Shown here: positions 47,330 to 60,671 of the stretch, in pieces
Numbering within the stretch: the first letter of the stretch is position 1
Layout: each line of letters begins with the position of its first letter
Source of the DNA: Tetrahymena thermophila SB210
Lineage: Eukaryota; Ciliophora; Oligohymenophorea; Hymenostomatida; Tetrahymenidae
Length of the DNA: 64,000 nt
Direction of reading: 5' to 3'
NCBI RefSeq assembly: GCF_000189635.1
Contig: NW_002476425.1
Span: forward strand, 186,001-250,000
The notes under the pieces: model-generated
Seen by the model: only the letters and a program-made list of their open reading frames with translations
Database searches by the model: none
Told to the model about the DNA's origin: nothing
Position numbers and translations under genes: made by a program

Positions 47330-48173
47330 TTTATTTGTTATTTTAGAGTTCTTTAACAAAATTTTTTACACCTTTATCATTGATTTAATTGTAACTTTTT
47401 ATAAAATAAGCTTTTAGTTATAAGAATAGGCTAAAAAATTACCCAAGATGTAGATTTAAAATAGTAAGCTTTTACATTTTCCCTAAGCAAACACCCATTT
47501 CAGAAAATCCCTCATCTTTAATATTGTTAGCACTTCGGAAAAATTGTTTAAAAAATAAATTTAAATTAAATTAAATTTTTAAAAAATATTTAGAAATTTA
47601 TAAGTTTGTTTTTAATGTTTACAATAGATTAAGATCTAATTTTTTTAATTTTTAGCAATAACTTAATCCTTAACATAATTATTAAAGACCTTAATCACTA
47701 ATTTCTTGATACCTATGATTTTTAATTCAAAAGTGCTTAATTTAATTTAAAGTAATTATTTTTCTAATTAAAAATACTCTAATTAAATTTGTAGGATTCT
47801 CAGATTTTCTAATTACATAAGTGTATTTGATAAAGCAGTTATACTTAAATCTGTAATTTAGTTTGATCTGTTTTTTAAAAGGATTATAAATTCATAAAAT
47901 TTATCTCATATATTTACTCTAAATCAAATATTGAGCCAGATAGGCAAAGAATAAAGCTTTTAAGGGTCTTGATATATTCCAAACCTTAGCATAAATTTAT
48001 AAAACTTTTATCATTAACTTTGTTATGGCTTATATATTAGTTTTAATATAAATTTAAAATTAATATTATCAAATTTTAGAATTATATTTAATTTTACAAT
48101 AAATTGAGCTAGAGATATTTCAGATTTTTGTACATTTTCAAAATATTTGTTAAATTAGTTATCCCTATATCCC
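47330..48173 (-). CDS. Leucine-rich-repeat protein, one repeat per exon (second locus, partial)
   Basis: Same design as the locus at 12320-14170. Minus-strand exons, each with one LRR between TAG acceptor and GTAAT-like donor, lie near 48100-48173 (DIGITNLTNILKMYKNL), 47925-48010 (VNDKSFINLCQGLEY), 47627-47715 (EISDQGLQQLCQGLSYC), 47447-47540 (NNIKDEGFSEMGVCLG) and 47330-47390 (NDKGVKNFVKEL). Introns are 80-210 bases. The Cys at the start of each C-x-x-L-x-x-L half is often replaced, and start and stop were not found, so this may be a partial or decaying gene. LRRs of this type normally mediate protein binding. Confidence 0.65.
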
Positions 48174-49488
48174 CTAGTAAAGAATAACTATTTATATACG
48201 GTAAAATATTTAATAAATTTAATTCAAATACAAAGAAAATTTTATGAATAAAGAAATAAAAAAAAATATAATTATGCTACCTTCAATCAAAATTTTAAAA
48301 TAATTTTTGATAAAATAGATTATATAAGATCTTAATTATTGTTAAGAAAAAAAATTTGTTTTTGTTATAAGTTTATCTTCAAGAAAATAAAAAATAAAAT
48401 TATAAAAAGATTGTCAATATTAAAAAATTTGTTCTATTTATCAATAATACTATATTATCAGTGAAGATAAAAAATTAATCTATGTATTTGAAACATAAAT
48501 GCAAAAGCAAACGCATAATATTTTAGTAGGAGATAATTAGACATTTATTTGTTGGTAGGACAGGCTAATAAAATTTTAATTTTATTCTTCTATTAATCAA
48601 AAATATTTTTATTTTTAATAAGCTTTAGTAGTTAGTAAAAGAAAGATTGAAATCTAATAATTAGAGTATGAATATTTATCTAGACAGTCTATCTTCTTGA
48701 ACTTAATATTATATTAGTGTTTAAGCTAAGAAAAATGTTTTTTTTTAAAGTGTTTAAAACCCTACCCTCCCTCGTTTTTAGTATAAACCAAATACAAATA
48801 TTTTATTAATAAAATTAACTAGAGCAAAATTAAATTTAGTTTAATTTGAAAAACCAAGTATTTTAATTTAAATAAATTTTCATGATGAAATTTACCTAAA
48901 GTCTAAATTGAGATTAGTTACTGTGAATAATCTTGAAGATAAAAACTTTTGAAGAGAGATAAATAATTAAATTAAAATATATATTTAAAAATAAAAATTT
49001 ACTTTGTTGTAACAAGTAAAATTCATGTTTTTTTAAGCCTTTTTTTATTTATTTCAAAATTATTTATGAACAAAACTATAATTTAAGTTTATTTAAAAAA
49101 ATAATAATTCATTTCTAAAATAAATTTCTAATTTAATTTTTAAAAAACAATTTTTATTTGAAGTTTTTCAAAAATGCAAAATGTTATTTAAATTTTTATA
49201 AAAAATTGTATGATCGTTATTTATTTGACATTTCTTGCTCTAGATTCTACTGAAATAGGAATGCTTAGTAAGGTCAATTTGAAGATATTATTTACCTTTG
49301 ATATTTAATTAGAATTATTCTTATCTATTTATAAATAAGAGAGTATGTTGTTTGTTTATATATATATATATTTCAGAGGTAGAAATTAAAAGAAGACTAA
49401 AAAGAAATTTATTATTAAAATTTACAATCAAACATTTAATTAAAGTATTTGCTTATTAAAAAGTAAGAAATAGAGTTAGAATTTCAAA
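48174..49488. other. AT-rich spacer between LRR locus and FCF1
   Basis: No gene recognised. It should contain the 5' ends of both flanking, divergently transcribed genes. Confidence 0.5.
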
Positions 49489-50488
49489 ATGGGAAAATAA
49501 AAGAAGACAAGAAAGTGCGGAGCAGTCAAAAGACTCATTAGTACAAAGGATGATAGAGTGTAATTGATCATTCAAAAACTAGAAATTATGAAAAATTATC
49601 CATTAGGCTTAAAAAGCTTATTAGATAATCAACTAATAGAAAGACAGTTAACAAAATCATTTTTTAATAACAATTTTACAAAAATAGAAAAACCACAAAA
49701 GAAAAGGAAAAGGAAGTTAAGAGAAAGGAATTATTGAAAAATGCAGATGAAGCTTAAGTTAAAGAAATGTAATTTTAATTGAAAGAACAAAAGCTTTAAC
49801 AAATTTTAATATTTTTTGTAATAAATTAAAAAAAGAGAATCAACTCCTACTCACTTATTCTTTAAGCATAACACTGCCTTAGGTCCCCCTTATAGAATTT
49901 TGTTGGATACAAACTTCATAAACTTCTCAATTTAAAATAAATTAGATATTTTTAAAGCTTCCATGGATTGCTTGCTTGGTAAATGTAATAAAGCAATTAT
50001 ATTTTATACTGTTTTAAAAGAATGTTAAAAAAAATGTATAAAAATAAAGGTATTCCTTATATTACTGACTGTGTTATTGCTGAATTAGAAAAATTAGGTC
50101 ACAAATATAGACTTGCTTTAAAGTAATTAATTTAAGAAACAAACAAGTTCTAGTTTGAAAATATTCATTTTTAATCCAAAAAGGTTAATGAAAGATCCCA
50201 GATTTGAAAAGTTAAAATGTGACCACAAGGGCACATATGCTGATGATTGTATTATAAACAGAGTTAGAGGAGTAATTTTATTATATATGAAAAAATAATT
50301 ATAATTTTTTAATCAGGTTTTAATTGTTTTTGTTTATAAAATAATAGTCAAGAGTGTATATTGTTGCAACTTGTGATAAGGATCTCAGAAGAAGAATCAG
50401 AAAGATTCCAGGTGTTCCTATTATGTACATATAATCTCACAAATACAATATTGAAAGAATGGCTGAAGCCTATGGTGCTCCTCGTTGA
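49489..50488 (+). CDS. FCF1: FCF1/UTP24, PIN-domain pre-rRNA processing nuclease
   Basis: Six exons (49489-49559, 49688-49768, 49836-49984, 50050-50122, 50184-50271, 50348-50488) give 200 residues, the usual length of eukaryotic FCF1. The protein starts MGKQKKTRK as in other eukaryotes, then has a charged segment and the PIN domain: [75 protein letters not shown] acidic residues are Asp75, Glu112, Asp146 and Asp164, so the nuclease site looks intact. FCF1 acts in the small-subunit processome in the nucleolus, cutting the pre-18S rRNA 5' end. The exact family match fixes five splice junctions and proves that TAA is read as Gln here (MGK-TAA-KK). Confidence 0.96.
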
Positions 50489-51431
50489 GTAATCAACATA
50501 AAGCAAGCACATAATTAACAAAAAAAAACTACAAAATACTTAATATAAATAAAAAACTTAATTTAATTGTCGATCAATAAAAGCAGGACAAGCAAACAAA
50601 CAAACATCTTTTAATTAAATAGCTAGCTAATAAATATATAATAAAATTTATTCTTTTCTTCTATTATATGTTTCTTGTAAATTTATTAGATTTTATAAAT
50701 CAAAATACGATCTATTTTTTATTTTTATCTTTAATAAAAACCAATAAAAATACATTATTTTAATAAAAAATTATTTAAATCTTTAATTTGCTAGTTGAAA
50801 TTATTTTTTAAAGTGACTTAACGATTAAAAAGTTTTAATGCATCTTTGTTATTTATTTTTTTACTCACAAAAATTTAGATTTTTAGAAAAATTTCTTTAT
50901 ATTTTTGAAGTTTAATCTACTGTTGTTATCTGCTAATTTAATTTATCTTTGAATGATTTATTTAAAAGCTAATTTTAAAATTTTAAGTAAATCTTAATTT
51001 TAAAATTTTGCTAATATTTCTCTAAATTACTTTTTTTATTGATTTGAAAAATTTTTTTTTGCAACTTAGCTCTATAATGAAAGAATTAAAGAATAAAAAC
51101 AGACATTTCAATTAATATTTTATGTGTTTAACTCAATTAAAAGACAATAAAACAGTTATTTAATTGTATTAAGTAAGTAAGTTATGTTTTGTATATATAA
51201 AAAGTTAGTGAGTAAAGAAATGAATGAAGCTAAGTTTTGGACTAATGTAGGTAGATAGAAAATAATGACATAAAGACTAGGTAAACATATATATTATGCC
51301 AATGAGCTTATAAAATAAATGATGTTCTAGCTAACTAAGCACTACTAACTAAATTAATTTGTTGATTGTTTTTAATACGTAGCAGAATGCTTGAGCAAGT
51401 AATATAATTTTTTTATTATTATTATTCTTTC
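50489..51431. other. AT-rich spacer between convergent genes
   Basis: 3' flanks of FCF1 and the mitochondrial gene. Nothing else recognised. Confidence 0.55.
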
Positions 51432-53745
51432 TCAGATTCTAATATCATCAGCAGCAGCTCCAGAACCACTCTTGGGCTTAATGAAATCAGGTTGGTTATA
51501 AATATTGTACTAAGTATTTTTGGGATACCAGTTTTCATTAACCATGAGTTCTTCTTCTTGTAAAGCATCTTGACTTCTCCATAATTCCTTTCTGCAGTGA
51601 GGATTTCTAGGAGTATTGTAAGGTCTTTCATCTTCAGGAAGATTGAATTGATCTTCTTAGATGCAAGATTCCATCCACCATTCTTATTCGTATTCGAACC
51701 AAGTGCAAGGAACGTTCAAGTCGAAATCGTTGTTAGGCTTGATGGGAGGATCAGCCCACAAGAAGATTTCCCAATGGTAATCAACACTTTCCAAAACAGG
51801 AGCGAAACCTATTCATTAAATTTAAAACATTAATTATTTTCTCAAAGAATATTTCAATAAAAAACATTAAGCTTTTTCTTATAAAATAATTTTCAAATTT
51901 TTAATTTTTATTTAATTTAATCTAATTATTTGCTTTTGCATTTAATTTCCTTGTAGTTATTTAAAAAAAATAATTTTAAATCAAATTATTTCATCTTAAT
52001 CTAACGTTTATCTCAATTTTAAAATCATTCTTTATTTATTCCTAAATTTAATATTTAAATAAGCACTGCTTATTATTAGATTCTCCTTTTATTACTTTTT
52101 ATTCATACTTATTTTTAAAATATTTCTTAATTTTGCTTTTTTTCATCAATTCATTTTAATTTTGCTAAATTTTTGTTTTTAAAAAACTTTAGATTTAAAA
52201 ATATATTTGCTTTAAAAACCTAAGTCATACATAAAATAAATCCTTTTTCAATTGAATTTTCATTTCTGTTTTATAAAATATTATTTGAGTAAAAACTATT
52301 TAGTCATTTTATGGTATGGTCTTGGAAGTATTTGCTTAGTTAGCTAGAAGGTTTTCTAAAAATAAAATCAATGTTGATTATTTTAATAGAAACAATAATA
52401 ATATCTTTATTAGTTTATTTAATTATTTGTTTTTTATTAGCTCAAGTGAAATTAAAAGGCAAATCTTCAAAGGCAACGATTTTGAAATTTTTAGGTCTTG
52501 GTTAAATTATGAGCTTTTAAACTAAATCTATGTTGTTATTCTTTTCAGTATTTTCAATAAAACTATTAAATTGGTATTTCATTTTATAGAGTTGAGTTTA
52601 TTTAAACGCTAATTTTATAGTTTTTGACTTGTTTGAATGCTTGTTCATCGTATTTGCTACAGAATTTTAACATTAATAATAATCAATTATTATTGCGATA
52701 TGCCTAGTTATCTAAAAGATCAAAGAGAAGGATATTATAATAAAGATAGTATATCTTACCAACATTTAATTAAGCAATATCTTCATAGCATTGGGCATTC
52801 CATAGAACTTCGACTTTTTCACCCTTGGAATTGGTGACAACTTGTCTGGCTACGAACATTTAGTTGGTGAAATAGAAGATATCCAAACCAATGTTATAAG
52901 CAATATATGCAAAATCGACTTATTCTTGAGGAGATAAACCCAACTTGGTAATGAATTCAGCTTCCTTTCTGGTGATACCAGGGACTCTTCTCATGATTTC
53001 TTCAGGGTCCATTTGGCAATAGCAGTAATCTCTACCAACGGTGGTGTTGTAGAAAACGGCTCTAATATCTTCCATTGTGTAGGTACCATCATAAGAAGGT
53101 AAAGGACCAGATTCTCTGACGGGATTGATGTGTCTTTGATTTCTGATAGGAGAAGCAGGGACGGAGTGCTAGCTCTAAACGAATTCAACAATTTCTTCAT
53201 TCTTGGGTAAAGTTCTTGGGATGTAGTAATCTTTATATCTGTTGGGGTTGTATGGGCCAGCTTTTAATATTATTCATTTTAGGGTTATTTATCACTTAAC
53301 TTTTGCTTGATAATCTATGATCATTTGTTTGATCACAGTTATAAATAAATCGAATAAATAAAGGATTTCGTATTCAAGATGATCTCCCTCCTTCGTTATA
53401 TCCTTCTTCACTTTTTCGCAATTCTTATTTTCTATTCTATGTGGGTATTTTAGTATGTTCTAATAACCTTCCAACTAAATAAATTGCAAAATTGTAAGAT
53501 ATTTATTTGTTGTTTGCATTTGCACTTTTTAGATATTAATGAATGACTGCTAGTTGCTTAAATTTTCTTTTGCTAAGTGTTTGCTTGAGAAGATATGATT
53601 GAAGGTCGGTCGTCTTCATCTTAAATAAGAACTCCCTTTCTCTATTAAATGAAAATATTTTCTTACCACGAGCGAAGTTGTTCTAGGCCATAGAAAACAA
53701 ACGCTTAGCCTTTGAGGTTTCCTTAACTAATCTATTTAAGAACAT
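51432..53745 (-). CDS. Probable mitochondrial protein of unknown function
   Basis: Three exons (53745-53667, 53260-52760, 51808-51432), 318 residues. The first exon encodes a basic, Ser-containing, acid-poor leader (MFLNRLVKETSKAKRLFSMA, then QNNFARG) typical of a mitochondrial presequence. The mature part has a conserved-looking YNPNRYKDYYIPRTLP start, a PVRESGPLPSYDGTYTMEDI segment, RRVPGITRKEAEFITKLG, then a Trp/Tyr-rich acidic C-terminal part (VPCTWFEYEQEWWMESC) and GSGAAADDIRI at the end. The Trp/Tyr/Pro-rich, C-rich-codon character resembles the ciliate-specific subunits of mitochondrial respiratory and ATP synthase complexes. I cannot assign it to one. Codons are strongly biased to C-ending forms, suggesting high expression. 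The second intron is 951 bases, with only AT-rich content. Confidence 0.82.
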
Positions 53746-54874
53746 GATCCTCTTTAATTAAATAATTTAATAAGTATTTTTTGTATATTTTAATTAAAAT
53801 TAATTATCTTTTCCTTTGTCTTTTTATTTTGTTTTGGTTTAGCTCATGTTAAATTCTTGATATCTCTTTTCTTTCTTCCTGCATTTTTATTTCCTTTATC
53901 TTTCTTTCCCATTTATTTATTCACTTTTCTTTTCTCCATTTTTCATTTAGATTGACAACCGCATACAATCAAACAAGCAAACATACATGCATTCAGATTT
54001 ACTTCTCATTCATTTTTGCATTCAATCTGAATTCACATTCAATAATTCCAATGTAAAATCATCTTTCTTTCTTTCTATCTATCTATTTATTTATCATTCT
54101 ATCTATCTGTATTGCTAATATAATAAAGCTTTAAATAAAAATATAAGGAATCTTTATTTATTTATTGTTTTATTGTTTATTTTATTTGCATGTAATATTG
54201 CACTATTTTATTATTTCAATGCCATTTTACTTCATTTTGTTTATTTATCATTTCTCTTTGTTTGTTTTCCTGCATTTTCTTTTTTATATTCGAAATAAAT
54301 AAATGAGTTTTCTTTTTTATACAGAATAAATATTGAGTTTATCATTATAAAGTTGACTGCTTTATAAAAAATAAGCTATATTGCATTCATTTTTTATTAG
54401 AATTGAATTTATATTTTGAAAAGTATCTTTTTTAAATCATTGCTTCATATCTTTGCAAACGATATCTTTTAATTTAAATATCTTCAATTCAAATATACTC
54501 TTTTAAGTGTTGCAAATAAATTCTTACTTAATTTGATTAAATTAAATATAATCAATGACTTTGTTAATATTGTTAAATTTTTCACAAAAATTAACAAAAA
54601 AATTAATTAATTTTATAAAATAATTTTAAAATTAAGATTTTGAAAAATTAAAATAATAATAAATTTTTAAGAAATAATATTTATGATCAATTTTATATCT
54701 GTAATTTTATGTACAAATTGTTAATATTTAATATATAATATTTACAAGGTGAAGAGGAATTATACATACATAATTATGTTTATATACAATAAAATGAAAA
54801 TTATTTAGTTAATAGTTTTGTTAAGTAAGTATTTATATAAAAGGATTTTGTCAAATGATTAATTTATTTTGTTT
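53746..54874. other. Spacer with CTAT microsatellite
   Basis: 5' flank of the mitochondrial gene, pyrimidine-rich near 53860-53960, with TTTC and CTAT runs at 54062-54110. No gene recognised. Confidence 0.6.
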
Positions 54875-55649
54875 TCATACATGAGTTTCTTAGATGTGGT
54901 GTCTTCTTATGTGTTTCTCTAAATCACAGTATTAGACAAGTTTATTACATAACTTGTGGCATTCATTACTTGTTTTATTTGTGCATAAGATTGTTCTGAA
55001 TTTGCATCTGCTCATATGCTTTTCTTTTTAGGTATATTAGAATTTTCTCATGCAGCCTTTATTAGAACACTAAATAGTGAATAAATCAAATATCATCTCT
55101 ATTTAAATAGAACAATCTAAGAATCCTTCATTCTTATTACTTTTACAATTCATGCATCCCTTATTTTGTTTTTTTAAGATTTACCTTAATGCGCAATCAA
55201 AGCAGTAAATTTGGTTACATACTTAGCAACATTCTATTAATAATAATTCATAAATACTAATTTATTTTCAGAAAAAATTTACTTGGATTTTCAGCTATTT
55301 TTTTACAATAAGTACATGTTACTTATTCGATTAATTCTTACATCTCTTCAAAATCACAAACTTAGTTGACTCTAATTTTGTTATTATCAATGAGACATTC
55401 TTCAAAATTTTTCATCAATCTCGGAATATCATTTTATTAGTGCATTTTAGGACTTCTCTCTTTACTTTCTGTCAAACCTTTAAGTAACAACAAGGTATTT
55501 GAGGATTACTCATTTATAATATTATTCTAAGGCATAGATTCCCTTATTTTGTTACTAGAGAAAGCATGATTGTTTAATTAAGTCTATTCATTTAGAAATT
55601 CCTCTAAGTCTGTCAAATTGTATTCTTAGTCAAGATAATTAGGATTCAT
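54875..55649 (-). CDS. All-cysteine RING plus TRAF-type zinc-finger protein
   Basis: Two exons (55649-55283, 55233-54875), 241 residues. A Gln/Asn-rich N-terminus of about 100 residues precedes a RING-like domain with Cys112-x2-Cys115, Cys124-Cys125-x2-Cys128, Cys133-x2-Cys136 and Cys149-x2-Cys152. The ring has cysteine where most RING fingers have histidine. It is followed by a Cys/His-rich region (CSNKGCMRKFQYTQKEKHMS, then CKFRTILC, and CNKLVQYCDLEKHIRRHH) of the TRAF/SIAH zinc-finger kind. This arrangement is typical of E3 ubiquitin ligases that bind substrates through the TRAF-type fingers. The single intron (49 bases) lies inside the ring. Confidence 0.8.
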
Positions 55650-58600
55650 GGATAGTTATTGATTTTTTTTTACACAAAAACCAAATATTTCAAGTTTTTG
55701 AATTTATTTTTATTAAATTGTTTATAATATTAGTTGAAATTCAAAATAAACCACATTAAAACAAAAGAATTATTATATTTACAGCTAGTAAGTAATAGGC
55801 ATTTAATTCTTTAAAATCATGAACAGTTAAAGATTTACATAAATTTTTTACTATCCAATTAATTTGATCACCGACTACTTGTAAAAACTTGATCATATAA
55901 ATATAACAAATTTATAGGATATTAACACATTTAGATTAATTAAATTTACCTTAAAATAAGTAGTAAAATAGAAAGAACTATTCTTTAAGAACAGTTTTAA
56001 TTTCCTCATATACCTATTACCTGAATTACAAAACTGACCATCCATAAATGTTAGCAAACGCGCTTTTAACTTAGTATTTTATATTAATCATTTCTACGAA
56101 AATACTTTTAGGAAAAGAATTATCCCTTAAACCCAATAATATTTGCTATCAATTCTCAGAACCTAATATTTTTATAAAAATTTTATTCAATCCTTTTTTT
56201 GATTACTCTACTTCTGGTTCTAGCTTTTTAAATCAGTATATTTTAATGTAAATTCAATTAAGCTGTATAATATTTTTAATTTACTATAGGGGTAAAAAGA
56301 TGTTTGAATTCTTAATTTATAGTATTTATACATATTTTAAGGATTTTTACTATAATTTATTTTATAAAAAAAATTGGAAAAGAAACCAGCCTTAGAAAAT
56401 GTAAAATTTTTCAATTATTTTTTAGTAAGAAAATTTCTTAAAACTGAAAAAAAATGATTGTTAAAATAGTAACCAACTAATTTGTTAGATAAATGAAATT
56501 ATAGCCACTAGGCAATTAATTAATCAATAAACGTAATTTCTTTGATGATTGTAAAGATTAAATCAAAAAATTAATGTTCTTACAGTTGTTGTTAAATAAT
56601 TAATAAAAATATAAACGTAACAAAATGAAGAAGTAAAGTATTCGCTAAAATCTAAGAAAGTATTTTTGAAGATACCTTGAAGATATTTTAATAACTTTTA
56701 AAATGCCATAGTTTTATTTCATATTCAAGTAAGCTCTATATCTATATATAGTATATAGAAAATCTGTAATATAAATTAATATCTAAAACATTAGAAAATT
56801 AAACAAAATAAAAACAAATAAATAAATAAATTTGATTGGATATCTGTGAAATAGTTACATGCTCATTTAAATTGTAAATAATTTGAGTAAAATTGCTTAA
56901 CATATAGAATTTTTTATGTTTCTCTATTTGGAAAGTAATAGTTAAATTTTAGCTATAATGTTCTACTTTTATATGACTATCTTAGATAGCATTTAAGCAA
57001 ATAACAAAATACCATCAAATCTTATCAAATTATTGTAATTTAATAAAGATATAACTATATTAATTTTTTATAAGCATAAAATATAAATATCTATTTTTAT
57101 TCAAAAATTTTTTATGATAAAATTATGAAAAAAATGATATGAAAATAGAAGTATTTGGGCAGCACTTATAAAAAAATATTTAAATTTATTTCAGTTCAAT
57201 CAGTTCAATCTATAAAACAATAATTCAACAAAATTATAATAATAAATAAACAGTAATTGTTAATTAATTTTGTTATTACTTATCTAATTTGATAAATTAT
57301 TATGTCTGTTATTCTTGTTATTATTAAAATCAAAATTGATCTAAAAGAATTTATCAAAAATTTTTAATTTTAAGGTAAAAAATCTTCCTTTAAATTTATT
57401 TTATTGAGAATTTATTATTTTGTTTGTATATAATTGAGTGGAGATCATTTTGATTATTACAAAGTGAAAAAATTGTTTGTTTGTTTGTACTTGAATTTGA
57501 ATTTACTTTTTACTGTAATTTTTTTTAATCAGTAAAGCTATTCAAGATTTTGATCAATGAAGTATTTAAATAAATTCCTTTGATTATTACAAGTAATTAC
57601 TAACTAAATTTATTAGTTTTTAACTTAATTTGATAAATTTTAATATTCCTTATTATTTTGTTTTAAATAACAATTAAAAATCAAATAAAATTTAATTCAA
57701 TTAATTATTACATGAAATTTACTCATATTTCTTTTATTTTCTCAACAAACTAAAAAACAAACTTTTATTATTTATCTGCCTAAATTAAATAATATTCTAT
57801 TCATAAATTGCTTATATATTTTTATAATAATCCTATTATTTGAAGTTTTTAATAGCAATATTTAACTTTTAATTTATATTACTAATTACTTTTAATATAA
57901 TAATAAATGACAGTCTTAATTTGTTGATCTTAGATAATTTAAGAGATTGAAATCATAGAGTAGTAGTAATTTAATAAATTTAATTTTTTGCTAGTACTAT
58001 TTAGTGATAGATTAAATGGATTGTAAATAGATTATTCTCAAAATAATATACTTATTTCATATTAAAAATTTAAAATAACTTCTTAGATTATATTTAACTC
58101 ATCAATCATTTAAGTTTAAATTTTATTTTTAAAATGATAATAATTAGAATTTTATAAATAATTCTAAAAACACTTTTAATCTAACAAATTTTTATGAAAT
58201 ATTGAAATATTAATTTTGAGCTAAGCTCTAAAGCAGCTAAATAAAATACAAAGATTTATTTATTGTTAATTTACTAGAAAGTAAAGTATTTATTGATTTT
58301 AATTTCACTATACTTCTAAAATTTAATGATTAATAACCAAACCATTAATTATAATATAAATTAATTATGATCTAGTTTTAAATGTTTTTTTGTTAAATTA
58401 ATTACCTAGTAATACTTACTATTTTTAACTTTTAGAAGATAAAAAACTAAAAAGAAAAAGATACGATAATTTAATTAATATAAAAGCTATAAATTATACT
58501 AATATAAATAATCATATTTTGATAAATTTGGCATTAAAGTCTTATTTATTAATTTTAAAATTAAGTTTAGCAAAATGCACTAACCTCTTAAATTTGGCAC

Positions 58601-59821
58601 TTTATCTAACTAAAAATAATTTATTTGTTTTGGATTGTGATCTGTTTTAATATAAAAATGAATTTAAAATAATATAAAATTTTAATTTGTTTATTAAATT
58701 TTTATTTAATTTCTTTTTCTTTTTTATTGTATGTGTGTTTTTTATTTTTTTCCCTATCTTTATTAAATTAATTCAATTTTTTATTTTCAACAAAATAACT
58801 AACTAATTAATTATTTTTTTTTCTTTCTTCAATATTTAAAAAGTAATAAATTCTGTGCATCAGGATTAGGTACTGCTTAAACAAAATGCAATAATCCCTT
58901 AAAACTGACACTTTATCTTGGGTAAAAACAGTTTATTTGTTTTTGAGTATGATATTTTTAATAAAAATGAATTTAAAGCAATAAAACTCTTTTATTTATT
59001 TGTTAGCTTTTTGTTTGATTTGTTTTTCTTTTTTATTCTGCTAATACTTTTTTTATTTATTTATAAATTATAAATATAATTTTTAACTTAAAAAATTTAT
59101 TCTGCTTAATTTTTTTAGTAATTTATTTTAATTTATTATAATAATTAAAGCGAAATCAAAGAATAACAATAATAATTAAAAGTAAAAATCAAATGTCTAA
59201 AATAAAAAAAAATATTAGTTGTATTTAAAATTTTCTGGTGATAAACAAGTGGTTAAAAATGGGTGAATAAATATTAAATATTTGAATAATAAATAGTATA
59301 TTATTTTTATATCTAAGATTATATATATATATTTTGGTAAGTTAATAAATTGCTTTTTAAATATAAAGAAATTTATAAATTAAATTACTTTAATAAGTTA
59401 ATTTCTCTTTAATAAGCCCTCGGTTTTCAACAAAAACAATTAAAGCTATTAAAAATTCGTAAAAATTTTTAAATTTATTTTATTTTAATAAAGAAAGAAA
59501 TTTAAGAAAATATAAAATTTACAGTATTAAAATTTTTTAATTACTATTTTTGAATAATTAAAAAAAAAAATTAATAATGAGCAAAACATTTCTGATATTG
59601 TCTATCATTTATCAACAGATAATATTTAACTTTTTCTTTTTAAATCACATGCAGAGCATATCTTTTCTGGTTAAAAAATATCTAGATTCTTTTTAATACA
59701 AACAAATTGTACATATTTTGTAAATAAATTAAAGATTTTTTTGATTAATTAATAAAAAAACAAATTAATTAATAAAGTATTTGTAAAATATTCCAAATTT
59801 TCAATTTAAAATAATTAAAAA
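55650..59821. other. 4-kb AT-rich region, mostly empty
   Basis: The only recognisable content is the LRR exon relics at 58560-58945. Elsewhere no frame shows a motif or splice pattern on either strand. Confidence 0.5.
58560..58945 (+). pseudogene. LRR exon relics in a 310-bp tandem repeat
   Basis: Two plus-strand blocks, KCTNLLNLALYL near 58573 and KCNNPLKLTLYLG near 58883, are the second halves of LRRs. They are followed by alike AT-rich intron-like sequence, giving a repeat period of about 310 bases. No intact neighbours, start or stop were found. They look like leftovers of an LRR gene of the same one-repeat-per-exon type as those at 12320 and 47330, here on the opposite strand. Confidence 0.55.
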
Positions 59822-60671
59822 ATGATTAATTTTGCAGAAGAACTTGAAAAGTAGATCAAAGCTAGTGAAGATTAAGGAGCTAATCAAACAGTAGTGAAAG
59901 AGTATAAATTAGCAGAAGGAATTTACTTTACAGATTTCCGCCAACCCAAAGCTTAAGCTTAAGCTTAATCTTCATGTTTTGAAATTTAAGAAAACTAGTA
60001 ACTTGATTATTAATTTGCATTTTTAAATAATAATAATGATTTAAATTAACTAGAAAAAAGAATTATGTCCCTCCAAAGGAACCTATTATCCTTGAGGCAG
60101 ACTTTAAAGAATTTTAAAAGAGAATTGATAAAATGAAAGAATCAATTGAAGGTAATTTATATTTTAGGTGTAATTAGTTAGTTATAGTTATTAAAAATGA
60201 TAATTAGAAATAAAATAAATAGATGATTGGTAAAGCGATAGGGATTTTAGAGATGCTGTTGAAGAAAATTATGCTGCAATAAGTAGTAACTATAATAAAT
60301 AATTAGCAATATTACAAAAGTTTAAAGAGATTGATCCTTGTTGTGATGTTTTAAAGAAAAATGCTCAATAAGATATTGAAGAGGCTCTTAAAGAAAATAA
60401 GTTATAAGAAACTGCATTTTTATAAGAAATATATGGATTAAAATCTAAGAATTCTTAGGATATGGAAATAGAGTAATTAAATAATAAATAAAATGAAGCT
60501 AAAACAAGCTAAAAGGAGGATCCCTAAAAATAATAAAAAGAAAAGTAAGAAAATTAAGAAGAAGGTGATGATGATATTTTAAGTATTCAAGACCAGCTAA
60601 ATAAATAAAAATTAGATTCTACTAAGGAAAAGAAAGATAAAGACGAAGAAGATGAAGGTGTTTTCTTATGA
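59822..60671 (+). CDS. Unknown acidic, Gln/Lys/Glu-rich protein
   Basis: Three exons (59822-59997, 60054-60151, 60208-60671), 245 residues, phases compatible, introns of 56 bases each. The N-terminal part (EYKLAEGIYFTDFRQPK, then NYVPPKEPIILEADFKEFQK) looks globular and conserved. The centre is helical (DWQSDRDFRDAVEENYAAI, then KEIDPCCDVLKKNAQQDIEE). The C-terminal 90 residues are highly charged and Gln-rich, ending DEEDEGVFL. A HindIII-like AAGCTT triplet repeat near 59950 encodes Gln-Ala repeats. No signal peptide or membrane segment. No family recognised. Confidence 0.75.

Noticed and set aside
53870..54110. Pyrimidine-rich stretch with TTTC and CTAT runs as a structural RNA
   Set aside because: No pairing potential or conserved core was seen; simple-sequence drift explains it.
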